This document shows positions 24,264 through 31,623 of a stretch of 40,166 bases of DNA, piece after piece (within the stretch, counting starts at the first letter, position 1; the number at the start of each line of letters is the position of its first letter). The notes below the pieces were generated by a model, which saw only the letters and a program-made list of their open reading frames with translations, made no database searches and had not been told where the DNA came from. This DNA is from a virus. The translations under genes and the position numbers were made by a program. The DNA is taken from positions 1 to 40,166 of IMG/VR virus record IMGVR_UViG_3300044821_000021. One strand, given 5' to 3'.

Positions 24264-25960
24264 TGTCCCAAGCAGGTGAGATAGATGTCGTACAAAACAA
24301 TCCAGACATCCCAACCTCTTTCGTCACTGATGATGGAGCAGCAGTACCAATATTTAACGTTCTCGAAATCCTAGGAACGGCAGTAGCAGCAGGAACAACA
24401 CCTGTTGAAACTACTGGATCTGGAAACACAGTAACTATAGAAGTACAAAGGTCTCAAACCAGTGCATTATCAGATGCAAGCAAGGTTGGTCTAGCTGTTT
24501 TTGACTCTGCTGGATTTGCTGTTGATGCAAATGGTTTTGTGACTTTATTAGGCGGTGGATCTGGTATTACTAATGTCAATGTGGATGCTAATACAGCACC
24601 AGGAACAGACCCAGTAGTTCCTGTAATGGGATCAATCACTGTTACTGGTGGACAGGTTGCTACTGGAGTCATTGGAACTAATGTCATAAGAACAAACTCT
24701 CTATCAGCTAATACATTCACTATACAGATTCAAAGATCAACAGCAGTAGCAGCAACAGACATAACAAAGAATGGAGTGTCTCATTTCAACTCTACAGAGT
24801 TCAGTGTGGATGCTAATGGATTTGTCTCACTAGCAGGTGGTGGAATAGCTATAGATTCTATCGGAACTCAAACAGGAACTAATCCAATATCTCCAACAGC
24901 TGGAGGTTTAGTAACGATAAATGGAGCAGTTGTAGCTGCCGGAACAAATCCCGTAAGAACTGACGGAACTGGCGCAAACACTATGGCTATAGAAGTCCAA
25001 ATTAGCCAAGCTATCGCCGCTACAGACGCAACTAAAATTGGTTTATCTAACTTCAACTCTGCCAACTTTTCTGTTGATGCGAATGGATTTGTTTCTCTTG
25101 CTGGTACTGGTGGAGCTGCAATACAGACTATCACTGGTAATACTGGGGGTCCAGAAGTTCCATCAGCTGGTAACTTTAACATCGTAGGAACAGGAAGTAT
25201 TACTGTCGCTGGATCTGCTAATACAGAAACAATCCAACTGACTGGGTTAACAAATCATGCCATACAAATCGGTGCTGGAACAGCCACATTAACTCAACTA
25301 GCAGCCACAGCAACTACAGGTCAGATACTTCAGAACAATGCTTCTGCCGACCCATCTTGGTCCACAGCAACTTATCCATCTACAACAACAATAAATCAAA
25401 TTCTATATAGCTCTGCTAATAATGTTGTTTCGGGTTTATCCACAGTTAATAGAGCTGTTTTAACTACGGGAACAACGGGTATACCGGTAATGACGGCACT
25501 TGCAGTTGATGGGCAGATTATAATCGGCTCAACAGCCGGAGCACCTGCGGCAGCTACATTGACAGCAGGTGCAGGTATTAGCATCTCAAATGGCTCAAAT
25601 AGTATTACTATTGGAGTAACAGGTGCTGGATTTATCTGGACAGATGTAACGACTGCTACACAAGCGATGTTGGTGGAAAACGGTTATATTACCGACAGGG
25701 GAGCAGGAGTTGTGTACACTTTGCCAGCATCAGCCGCAATTGGCGATGAAATTAAATTAGTTGGAAAGCTTGGAATTACAACAATCACACCTAATGCCAA
25801 TCAACAAATCCTAATGAGCAGTGCGTCAGGTACGGTAGGAGTCACAGGAACAGTCGTTGGCACAAATGTGGGCGATTGCATAGATTTAATTTGCATTACA
25901 TCGGGAGCGAGTAGTGTGTGGCGGGCGGCGAACTGGGTGGGCAACTGGACAATTAATTAA
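24263..25960 (+). CDS. Tail fibre protein with three tandem repeats
   Basis: The 565-residue protein carries three repeats of 89-95 residues. Each ends with FxVDANGFVxLxGG, with the conserved Val at about residues 87, 182 and 271; each also includes an IEVQRSQ/IQIQRST/IEVQISQ strand and an A-x-D-A-x-K-x-G stretch. The C-terminal part (about 480-565) has YTLPASAAIGDEIKLVG and ends VWRAANWVGNWTIN, a typical fibre tip fold. Repeats make it prone to length variation by recombination. Confidence 0.8.
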   Translation: MSQAGEIDVVQNNPDIPTSFVTDDGAAVPIFNVLEILGTAVAAGTTPVETTGSGNTVTIEVQRSQTSALSDASKVGLAVFDSAGFAVDANGFVTLLGGGSGITNVNVDANTAPGTDPVVPVMGSITVTGGQVATGVIGTNVIRTNSLSANTFTIQIQRSTAVAATDITKNGVSHFNSTEFSVDANGFVSLAGGGIAIDSIGTQTGTNPISPTAGGLVTINGAVVAAGTNPVRTDGTGANTMAIEVQISQAIAATDATKIGLSNFNSANFSVDANGFVSLAGTGGAAIQTITGNTGGPEVPSAGNFNIVGTGSITVAGSANTETIQLTGLTNHAIQIGAGTATLTQLAATATTGQILQNNASADPSWSTATYPSTTTINQILYSSANNVVSGLSTVNRAVLTTGTTGIPVMTALAVDGQIIIGSTAGAPAAATLTAGAGISISNGSNSITIGVTGAGFIWTDVTTATQAMLVENGYITDRGAGVVYTLPASAAIGDEIKLVGKLGITTITPNANQQILMSSASGTVGVTGTVVGTNVGDCIDLICITSGASSVWRAANWVGNWTIN

Positions 25961-25972
25961 AAAGGATAAATT

Positions 25973-26452
25973 ATGGTATTACTATCAACTGTTACAATTG
26001 ATCTAGGAGCAGGAACTGCGATTTTAAATTGCCAATCAGATGGAAGCCTGTGCGAAAATATTACTTATGATAATTCATTACAGACGATCACCTTTGTTGA
26101 AAGAGGAGAATTGTTTATTCCATCATTAGATTATATCCAATTATCTGAGCAGTTTAAAATTTTAGAGACTGCTATTCAGTTCAACTTTTTCCCTAACCAG
26201 TTTGCAACGCAACCTTGGAATCAAGTTGTAACCGATAATACCTTAGAAACTGGATCAGGCCAATGGAATCTAACAATGTCATCGGTGGTTCTTGATCCAT
26301 TAGTCATTGAATATTCAGCCATTTTATCTCTTAATCAAGTTCAATTGCATAAGAGAGGAAATCCTAAAACGATTGAATTCCCTGAGTGGATTGCATGTCT
26401 AGAGCGTTTGAAATCATATCAAGTGCAGTTAAGAAACTATTTCAGCATTTAA
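25973..26452 (+). CDS. Fibre-region protein (159 aa)
   Basis: AAAGGATAAATT precedes ATG 25973. The product has a beta-rich N-terminus and a C-terminal helical part with IACLERLKSYQVQLRNYF. It lies between a fibre and a spike and is probably a tail accessory, but no family was recognised. Confidence 0.6.
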   Translation: MVLLSTVTIDLGAGTAILNCQSDGSLCENITYDNSLQTITFVERGELFIPSLDYIQLSEQFKILETAIQFNFFPNQFATQPWNQVVTDNTLETGSGQWNLTMSSVVLDPLVIEYSAILSLNQVQLHKRGNPKTIEFPEWIACLERLKSYQVQLRNYFSI

Positions 26453-26461
26453 GGAGAAACG

Positions 26462-27814
26462 ATGGCTCAACAGATCTTAAGTACAAATACTTTTACAACG
26501 GCTAAATGGATTGTTTCTGCAACAGCATCCAATGGAACTCATACAACAATAGCTGCTGCCTTAACTTCCGCTTCTTCCGGAGATACAATATTCATTAGAC
26601 CAGGTACTTACACTGAAAATATAACTTTAAAAGCAGGAGTTAATTTAACTGCTTATCAGTGTGATTCTGGATATACTGGTGGAGTTGCTAATGTTATAAT
26701 AAATGGAACATGTTCTTTTTCATCAGCAGGAACAGTATCTATTAGTGGTGTAATGCTACAAACTAATGGATCAACTGCATTCCTTGCGTTAAGTGGAAGC
26801 GCAGCATCAATTGTAAATTTAATGGGATGTAATTTAAACTGCACAAGTAATACAGGTATCACAAATAGTGTGGCAAATACATCATCCATCGTTACTATTA
26901 CAAACTGTACAGGTGATTTAGGAACTACAGGAATAGCTTATTTTTCTGATAGTTCTACAGGTATCATGGTAATTGAAGATTCTACTCTTGTAAATTCAGG
27001 ATTATCTACAACTGCTAGCACAAAATCAGCTGGCTCTATAGCCATTGTAAGATCAAAGTTGTTTGCAACTGTTACACACTCTTCATCTAGTGTAAATTCT
27101 TTATATGATCATTCTAGACTCGATTGCGCTGCAATAAATACTACTGCATTAACAACTAGCGGAACAGGAAGAGTTACAGTGCAAGAGTGTATTTTTGCTT
27201 CTGGATCAGCTTCTTCCATCTCAATAGGTTCTGGAACAACTGTAGTTTTATCAAATACAAGTATTGATTCTACAAATACGAACGCTGTAACAGGTGCTGG
27301 AACTTTACAATATACGGAATTTTGTACTATAAGTAGTGGAAAATTATTCAACACAACAACTTTAACAAAACAAGCATGTCACGCAAATTTATATGGTATA
27401 ACTACTGGAGTAGCTCCGGCTGCTGGCTTTGTCGGAGAAAGTATCAGAGGTTATAATGGAAGCCCAATTAGTTTAACAACAAACACGCCAGTTAATATTA
27501 CCAGTATTAGTTTAACACCAGGGATCTGGGATGTTTCTGGAATTGTACAATACAGTAGCAATACAACCACTAACACAACCGCTTATCAGATTTCTATATC
27601 AGCAGTAAGTGCAACTCAAGCAACTATTGGTGGAGATGATAATGTTAATATCCAATGGGGAAATGGTGTAGTACGACATGGGCCTGCTCTAACAATTCCT
27701 TCATTAAGAGTGACACTTTCTGCTACAACTACTTATTATTTAGTGGCACAAGCAACTTTTACATTGTCAACTTTAACAGCTTTTGGAAGAATTTCAGCGA
27801 CGAGAGTGGCTTAG
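26462..27814 (+). CDS. Tail spike with pectate-lyase-like beta-helix
   Basis: The 450-residue product begins with HTTIAAALTSASSGDTIFIRPGTYTENITL-type sequence, the standard entry to a right-handed parallel beta-helix (about 28-310). A C-terminal beta module follows (TPVNITSISLTPGIWDVSG ... FGRISATRVA). Such spikes bind or cleave surface glycans; catalytic residues cannot be identified. Its last 21 bases overlap the opposing glycosyltransferase gene. Confidence 0.8.
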   Translation: MAQQILSTNTFTTAKWIVSATASNGTHTTIAAALTSASSGDTIFIRPGTYTENITLKAGVNLTAYQCDSGYTGGVANVIINGTCSFSSAGTVSISGVMLQTNGSTAFLALSGSAASIVNLMGCNLNCTSNTGITNSVANTSSIVTITNCTGDLGTTGIAYFSDSSTGIMVIEDSTLVNSGLSTTASTKSAGSIAIVRSKLFATVTHSSSSVNSLYDHSRLDCAAINTTALTTSGTGRVTVQECIFASGSASSISIGSGTTVVLSNTSIDSTNTNAVTGAGTLQYTEFCTISSGKLFNTTTLTKQACHANLYGITTGVAPAAGFVGESIRGYNGSPISLTTNTPVNITSISLTPGIWDVSGIVQYSSNTTTNTTAYQISISAVSATQATIGGDDNVNIQWGNGVVRHGPALTIPSLRVTLSATTTYYLVAQATFTLSTLTAFGRISATRVA

Positions 27815-28648
27815 ATCGGATAAAATCTCATCTCTTACTGAATTCAATTCTTTATTAGCTTCTATTATTGCATCATCATATCCCCATGATCTTCTTCTGG
27901 GGATCTTCTTATTATGCATAAAGTGTTCATCTCTAGTCCAATAGTGATTGATTCTAAATATGTTTACGCTATGTTGCTTACTCATACAATCAACATTCCG
28001 CTCAAAATTCTCTGTGACTATATGCTTTGGAGGGTACATAAAGAAGAAGTGAGGATTTAAGCATTGAGAGACGTATTCAGGTCTTACGATACATTTGATG
28101 TGTTTATTAGCTGCATAACCTAACTTAGCACGCATGATTAGGTGATCAACCATATTCTCACCTTTAGGAATCTTGTCTACACCTGAGGTTCCATACATCA
28201 CCCAGTTAACTCCTATCCCACCATACAGTTCGTATTTCTTTAGTAACTTGTTAAGATTCTTGCCTTGAGGGTTAAATAAAAACTCATCTGTATCTAGAAA
28301 TGCACACCACTTGACTCGTCCTGAAATCTTATTAATGCAGTCCATATAGGCACCACATTGAATAGATATCCACTTACCCCCATCATTCTCATGATTGAAG
28401 TTCCAATCAAAGACTTCTACTGTCTTGTTTTTTATGTAAGGGCTTAAGATTTTCTTATAGTCATCAGGACTTCGATTATTATAAAGATAGAAGTGTTGAA
28501 CGCCTTGTTTCTTATGGCATTCGATCCATTCTGGAAGGTACTCCACATCATCTTGAAATATAGCGCATACACACAAATTGTACTCGTAAGCTTTTAAATT
28601 ACAGAAGCTTAAAACAAATAATAGTATTATTGATATATATATCTTCAT
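27794..28648 (-). CDS. Glycosyltransferase family 92-like, with signal peptide
   Basis: The 284-residue protein starts with a signal-peptide-like hydrophobic segment (2-18) and a possible cleavage after NLKA. The GT92/DUF23 core follows: CAIFQDDVEYLPEWIECH, FYLYNNRSPDDY, and DTDEFLF (119-125) carrying the metal-binding DxD. The family transfers sugars from nucleotide donors. An exported glycosyltransferase is unusual in a phage, since nucleotide sugars are cytoplasmic; the segment may instead be a membrane anchor. It is coupled (ATGA) to the membrane-protein gene upstream. Likely role: modifying host surface glycans. Confidence 0.85.
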   Translation of the reverse strand: MKIYISIILLFVLSFCNLKAYEYNLCVCAIFQDDVEYLPEWIECHKKQGVQHFYLYNNRSPDDYKKILSPYIKNKTVEVFDWNFNHENDGGKWISIQCGAYMDCINKISGRVKWCAFLDTDEFLFNPQGKNLNKLLKKYELYGGIGVNWVMYGTSGVDKIPKGENMVDHLIMRAKLGYAANKHIKCIVRPEYVSQCLNPHFFFMYPPKHIVTENFERNVDCMSKQHSVNIFRINHYWTRDEHFMHNKKIPRRRSWGYDDAIIEANKELNSVRDEILSDLSHSRR

Positions 28649-29223
28649 GCTTTCTCAAGTATGTCTTTATAGAAGTCGCTCATCTCAAAATGATGCTTAC
28701 TTTCTAGTAACAACGTTTGCATCTTGTTCCATTGATTCCATTGATATAGTCCATAAGCAATAAGATTTGCTTCGAGAGTGATTACAACAGCTGCGAAGTT
28801 GCAGTTGTTTAGAGAGATTACTAAAGCCTGACTGAATAGGTATATAGCTGTATTCTTATCAGTCTCGTTAGGAATCAATGTACACATGGTTTCTGCTTCT
28901 CTAAAGCATCTTTGTCCCTCTTTGAGGTGATGCTGCATCTTATCTCTATATTCTTTCTGCTGTGCTGGCCTCAACGCCATGTAATCAATGAATCTAGATT
29001 TTCTTAAGTCACTGATCTCTACGCTACAGTCATAGAAAAAAGCATTTCGTTCGTAATAATCTTCACATTCACTAGCCTGTAGATACGAATCAAAGAATAT
29101 GTTCCATCCCAAGCATATTGTGAATACGCGCACGTAATGTAGCGCAGCGTGTTTCTTCTTAGTTAATATCTCTACCAGAAGATGTGTGGATGTGATGAGT
29201 GTAGGTAATAGAATCAGATTCAT
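28645..29223 (-). CDS. Membrane-associated protein coupled to the glycosyltransferase (192 aa)
   Basis: The N-terminal region has hydrophobic segments (about 1-20 and 29-47) that could anchor it in a membrane. The remainder is helical and Cys/Met-containing (DYYERNAFFYDCSVEI, then FREAETMCTLI). Its stop overlaps the glycosyltransferase start, so both are made together. No family recognised. Confidence 0.65.
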   Translation of the reverse strand: MNLILLPTLITSTHLLVEILTKKKHAALHYVRVFTICLGWNIFFDSYLQASECEDYYERNAFFYDCSVEISDLRKSRFIDYMALRPAQQKEYRDKMQHHLKEGQRCFREAETMCTLIPNETDKNTAIYLFSQALVISLNNCNFAAVVITLEANLIAYGLYQWNQWNKMQTLLLESKHHFEMSDFYKDILEKA

Positions 29224-29293
29224 TTTGATCCTTTAAGATATGTGATGATAAATGATCGTGAATGCAAGACTATATAACACTAAATATATATAG

Positions 29294-29319
29294 GCAACCG
29301 AAATGAGAAATTCGGTTGC
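29294..29319 (-). terminator. Terminator of the leftward recombination operon
   Basis: GCAACCGAA and TTCGGTTGC form a perfect 9-bp stem with an 8-base loop, 8 bases beyond the last small minus-strand gene. On the minus strand it is followed by a T-rich run, CTATATATATTT. It separates the operon ending at 29327 from the glycosyltransferase pair. Confidence 0.7.
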
Positions 29320-29326
29320 GATAAGA

Positions 29327-29440
29327 TTACTTCTTCTTGGATTCTTTCTTAGCTTCCTTACGATCCTCTTTCTTTTCATAGGCTTTGGATTCTGAAGCTT
29401 CATGTTTTTTGTGCTTCATTGTTTCTTTTTCTTTCTTCAT
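29327..29440 (-). CDS. Small lysine-rich protein (37 aa)
   Basis: Begins at ATG 29440 (leftward), sharing a base with the previous stop as TAATG. The 37-residue product is almost entirely Lys, Glu, Ser and Ala and ends KKESKKK. It is the final gene before the terminator. Such tiny basic/acidic proteins are often overlooked in phages; function unknown. Confidence 0.55.
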   Translation of the reverse strand: MKKEKETMKHKKHEASESKAYEKKEDRKEAKKESKKK

Positions 29441-29571
29441 TACTTTTTCCTTTCTGTCTTTGATTTAATGATGTCTTTCTTAAGCTTAACATCATCTTTG
29501 ATTTGAGCTCTAAATTCTTTATCATCCTTCTTTATGTGTTTTAGAAGTGTTTTCTTCTCTGATGCTTTCAT
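29440..29571 (-). CDS. Small lysine-rich protein (43 aa)
   Basis: A strong GGAGAAG ribosome site precedes ATG 29571 (leftward), and 43 codons run to TAA shared with the next gene. The product, starting MKASEKKTLL, is a charged Lys/Asp helix. It overlaps the upstream 74-residue gene by 50 bases in another frame. Function unknown. Confidence 0.6.
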   Translation of the reverse strand: MKASEKKTLLKHIKKDDKEFRAQIKDDVKLKKDIIKSKTERKK

Positions 29572-29746
29572 TTAACTTCTCCTTTTGTTTCTTGTAATCT
29601 TTATAAGCTTCTCTAATCGCTTTTTGCTTTTCGTTTACGTCTAGTTTTCCTTTGTGGAACATCTTGCATAGCCAAGACGCTTTCGCTGCTTTCTTCATCT
29701 CTTCCGGATCGTTCTTCACGTGTGGTTCCGCTTCCATCACTTCCAT
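29522..29746 (-). CDS. Charged helical protein (74 aa)
   Basis: AAGGA lies about 10 bases before ATG 29746 (leftward). The product has an acidic start, then a basic helical body with EKQKAIREAYKDYKKQKEKL. A longer frame across 29613-30080 covers the same bases but is rejected: this gene and the 44-residue gene at 29986 explain the region with better starts. No family recognised. Confidence 0.6.
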   Translation of the reverse strand: MEVMEAEPHVKNDPEEMKKAAKASWLCKMFHKGKLDVNEKQKAIREAYKDYKKQKEKLNESIREENTSKTHKEG

Positions 29747-29768
29747 CTTCTGCTTTCCTTAAGTTTAT

Positions 29769-29828
29769 GACCCACGCATCATTGAGAATTAAATTGTTAA
29801 CATTTAATCTATAGTGAGATGGTGGGTC
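29769..29828. promoter_or_regulatory. Nested inverted repeats in the 105-base gap before the 29746 gene
   Basis: GACCCAC (29769-29775) and GTGGGTC (29822-29828) form an outer 7-bp repeat. Inside, ATTAAAT (29788-29794) and ATTTAAT (29802-29808) flank TGTTAAC. This could be an operator with a promoter or a long mRNA stem. It is the only real gap in this operon. Confidence 0.4.
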
Positions 29829-29851
29829 GGTTGGTTCTCTATATATTAGTT

Positions 29852-29986
29852 TTACTTCTTCTTCTTGCTGGAGCCTGCTTTGCTGAACGCTATTGCTACT
29901 GCCTGCTTCTGCGGCTTTCCACTTCTTACTTCTGTTGCTATATTCTCTGATATAACTTTTTTTGACTTTCCCGTCTTTAAGGGCAT
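29852..29986 (-). CDS. Small conserved-type basic protein (44 aa)
   Basis: ATGGAGAAACT places GGAG 5 bases before ATG 29986 (leftward). The product starts [16 protein letters not shown] and includes [17 protein letters not shown], then KKKK. I recognise this pattern as a small family common in phages of many hosts, function unknown. Its recognisable pattern shows that the longer overlapping frame (29613-30080) is a shadow. Confidence 0.75.
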   Translation of the reverse strand: MPLKTGKSKKVISENIATEVRSGKPQKQAVAIAFSKAGSSKKKK

Positions 29987-30007
29987 AGTTTCTCCATTTA
30001 TTTAACA

Positions 30008-30023
30008 TGTAAAGCCGCTTTAC
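30008..30023. promoter_or_regulatory. Palindrome TGTAAA-N5-TTTAC (operator candidate 3)
   Basis: TGTAAAGC-C-GCTTTAC is palindromic through its core and sits just upstream of the 29986 gene (leftward) after the previous stop. Matches the layout of the sites at 5861 and 17677, with a GC-only spacer here. Confidence 0.4.
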
Positions 30024-30024
30024 T

Positions 30025-30282
30025 TTATTCCGTTTGGTCTGGTTTTCTCTTCCAATACAAGACTTTATCTCCATCTTCAAGTTTAGCTCCGTCCCAGTTG
30101 ATTCCTATTGACCAACCACAGACGGATGGTTTTCCTTGAAGCTTTAGATAGGCAAGGTCGTAATCTCCAGGAAGGAATTGTGCAGCATCCGCCCATCCAT
30201 CTTCGTCAAAATGAACGTCGTTATAAGAAAACTTTCTGAATCGTTTCCCTGTATTGACTAGGTCTTTACCTACTTTCTTCAT
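30025..30282 (-). CDS. Hypothetical protein (85 aa)
   Basis: Start overlaps the preceding stop as ATGA. The product is soluble, with a Trp/Gly/Asp-rich middle (DEDGWADAAQFLPGDYD, VCGWSIGINWDG) suggesting a small folded domain. It belongs to the leftward recombination operon. No family recognised. Confidence 0.65.
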   Translation of the reverse strand: MKKVGKDLVNTGKRFRKFSYNDVHFDEDGWADAAQFLPGDYDLAYLKLQGKPSVCGWSIGINWDGAKLEDGDKVLYWKRKPDQTE

Positions 30283-30500
30283 AGTGCTGATGCTGGTATC
30301 GTGAGTGTAGGAGTTACTGAAGTGCTAGGAGTGTTAGTAGCAGTCTCATCTACTACATCAGCTGCTTCACCTTGAGTGTGAACCATAGTAATAGAGTACG
30401 TACAGCTAGATAGGCCTACTGCTACACATCCAATGAATATCATTGTGATGATAAGCATTAGAACGACACCAACAACGTTTGTTCTCTTTTCTTCTACCAT
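30279..30500 (-). CDS. Predicted lipoprotein (73 aa)
   Basis: The N-terminus has a basic start and a hydrophobic segment (about 9-33) ending GLSSC, a good lipobox with Cys33. Mature residues begin CTYSITMVHTQG and end in a Thr/Pro-rich tail. The gene starts inside the stop of another tiny lipoprotein (TAATG). An outer-membrane or surface role, for example in exclusion or lysis, is inferred. Confidence 0.7.
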   Translation of the reverse strand: MVEEKRTNVVGVVLMLIITMIFIGCVAVGLSSCTYSITMVHTQGEAADVVDETATNTPSTSVTPTLTIPASAL

Positions 30501-30613
30501 TACTTTATCTCCTCTGTTGGAGGTGTTTCGTCTTCATTACAATGCAGTTGATGCATACAGAAACAGCTAGCCAGTAATAGGATTACCCCAATCACGCGCA
30601 TTAAATCTTTCAT
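30500..30613 (-). CDS. Tiny predicted lipoprotein (37 aa)
   Basis: AGAGAGG precedes ATG 30613 (leftward). The 37-residue product begins MKDLMRVIGVILLLASC, a compact signal peptide with lipobox LASC (Cys17), followed by a short acidic, Pro/Thr-containing tail. Size and layout resemble Rz1-type outer-membrane spanins. It overlaps the end of the upstream gene by 47 bases in another frame and is coupled to the next lipoprotein gene. Confidence 0.65.
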   Translation of the reverse strand: MKDLMRVIGVILLLASCFCMHQLHCNEDETPPTEEIK

Positions 30614-30782
30614 GTAACCTCTCTGTTTTAAGTTCTCTATTCTTAAACACCTTAAATAGTGCTAGAGCGAATGTATCCCCACATTCCATGTGAGATAACA
30701 TATATGCACACTCACCTAATCCAAGACCTCTATCTAACATCCAGTCACAAAGTTTTTGTGCTTCTTCAACTTCAAATATCAT
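30567..30782 (-). CDS. Hypothetical protein (71 aa)
   Basis: Start overlaps the ERF gene stop as ATGA. The product is soluble and helical, beginning MIFEVEEAQKLCDWMLDRG, with several Cys and His residues. Its 3' end is shared in another frame with the tiny lipoprotein gene. No family recognised. Confidence 0.65.
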   Translation of the reverse strand: MIFEVEEAQKLCDWMLDRGLGLGECAYMLSHMECGDTFALALFKVFKNRELKTERLHERFNARDWGNPITG

Positions 30783-31402
30783 GCAGCCTTTCTCTTACCT
30801 TTCCATGTGTTAAATTTAGACTCTAAATCTTTATCTTCCAAGAACTTAGAAACTGTTTCTTGTTCTGAGTAACTAAAATGATTCATGACTACTTTTACAT
30901 ATTCCATAACAAGTTCTTTATCTTGCTTGTCAAACATCTCTAATAGTTTCTTCAGGTTCTTCTCTGCTGATTTTGCATCTACCTTTCCTCTACCAACGGC
31001 TGCTTCTCCATCATCATCACCATCTTCATCTGCTACGATGCCAATCATTCCACAAAGGCTATATCTCTTAGCATACGTCATAGCTGATCCGATGGCCTGA
31101 CTATCCATCTTGGAAGGTATCAAAGGGAATTCAGACTTCATCCATTGACCAGATATATGTGCAAGCATAGTCACAAGCATTAGTTTACCATCTACTGTCT
31201 CACATGACTGAATGACTGCAAGGCCATTACTGGATAAAGGAGTTCTACATGCATCCATACATGAGGCAAAGTCTGCATATCGACTCTTGAAGTGAGGATT
31301 TACCTTATTGAATACAGCAGGCTTCATCACTGATTGAGCTTTTGAAAGAGCTGATACTAAGTCTTTTATGTCTTCTGAATGATGATTAATAGTTATTGTC
31401 AT
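30779..31402 (-). CDS. erf: ERF-family single-strand annealing protein
   Basis: The 207-residue product has the ERF core: NPHFKSRYADFASCMDAC (about 35-52), LSSNGLAVIQ and SQAIGSAMTYAKRYSLCGMIGI (about 101-122), followed by acidic DEDGDDDGE. ERF proteins anneal complementary single strands and drive phage recombination and genome circularisation. Next to it lies a PD-(D/E)XK nuclease that may supply the single-stranded ends. Confidence 0.92.
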   Translation of the reverse strand: MTITINHHSEDIKDLVSALSKAQSVMKPAVFNKVNPHFKSRYADFASCMDACRTPLSSNGLAVIQSCETVDGKLMLVTMLAHISGQWMKSEFPLIPSKMDSQAIGSAMTYAKRYSLCGMIGIVADEDGDDDGEAAVGRGKVDAKSAEKNLKKLLEMFDKQDKELVMEYVKVVMNHFSYSEQETVSKFLEDKDLESKFNTWKGKRKAA

Positions 31403-31620
31403 TAATATGTACCTCTGTAATATAGAAAGCTTTCTAGATGCCTTCTCCAGGCTTCTGCTTCTTTCTTCTCATAGTCTGCTATATCGTCCCCATAATCCCA
31501 CTGTGGAGATCTTTGGTTTCCACGCGATCTCCCCCTTACTTTTTCTGCGCTTCCTACCTCTAAGGCTTGTTTTCTCCACGCGTCTAATCTTGATTGCATT
31601 TCTGGGCTTAAGTCGCTCAT
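31402..31620 (-). CDS. Hypothetical protein (72 aa) between nuclease and ERF
   Basis: The product is hydrophilic, with a basic Arg/Gly/Ser/Gln middle (VRGRSRGNQRSPQWDYGD) and a Trp/aromatic C-terminus. It shares one base with the ERF start (TAATG), so is made together with it. It might assist recombination, but no family was recognised. Confidence 0.65.
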   Translation of the reverse strand: MSDLSPEMQSRLDAWRKQALEVGSAEKVRGRSRGNQRSPQWDYGDDIADYEKKEAEAWRRHLESFLYYRGTY

Positions 31621-31623
31621 GTG

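Noticed and set aside
22238-25584. Several Ala/Val/Pro-rich minus-strand frames opposite the fibre genes
   Set aside because: They mirror Thr/Gly/Ala-rich fibre repeats and have no ribosome sites.
29613-30080. 155-codon minus-strand frame
   Set aside because: Covers two better-supported small genes (29852-29986 and 29522-29746) in other frames, one with a recognisable family pattern and both with ribosome sites; the long product is low-complexity.
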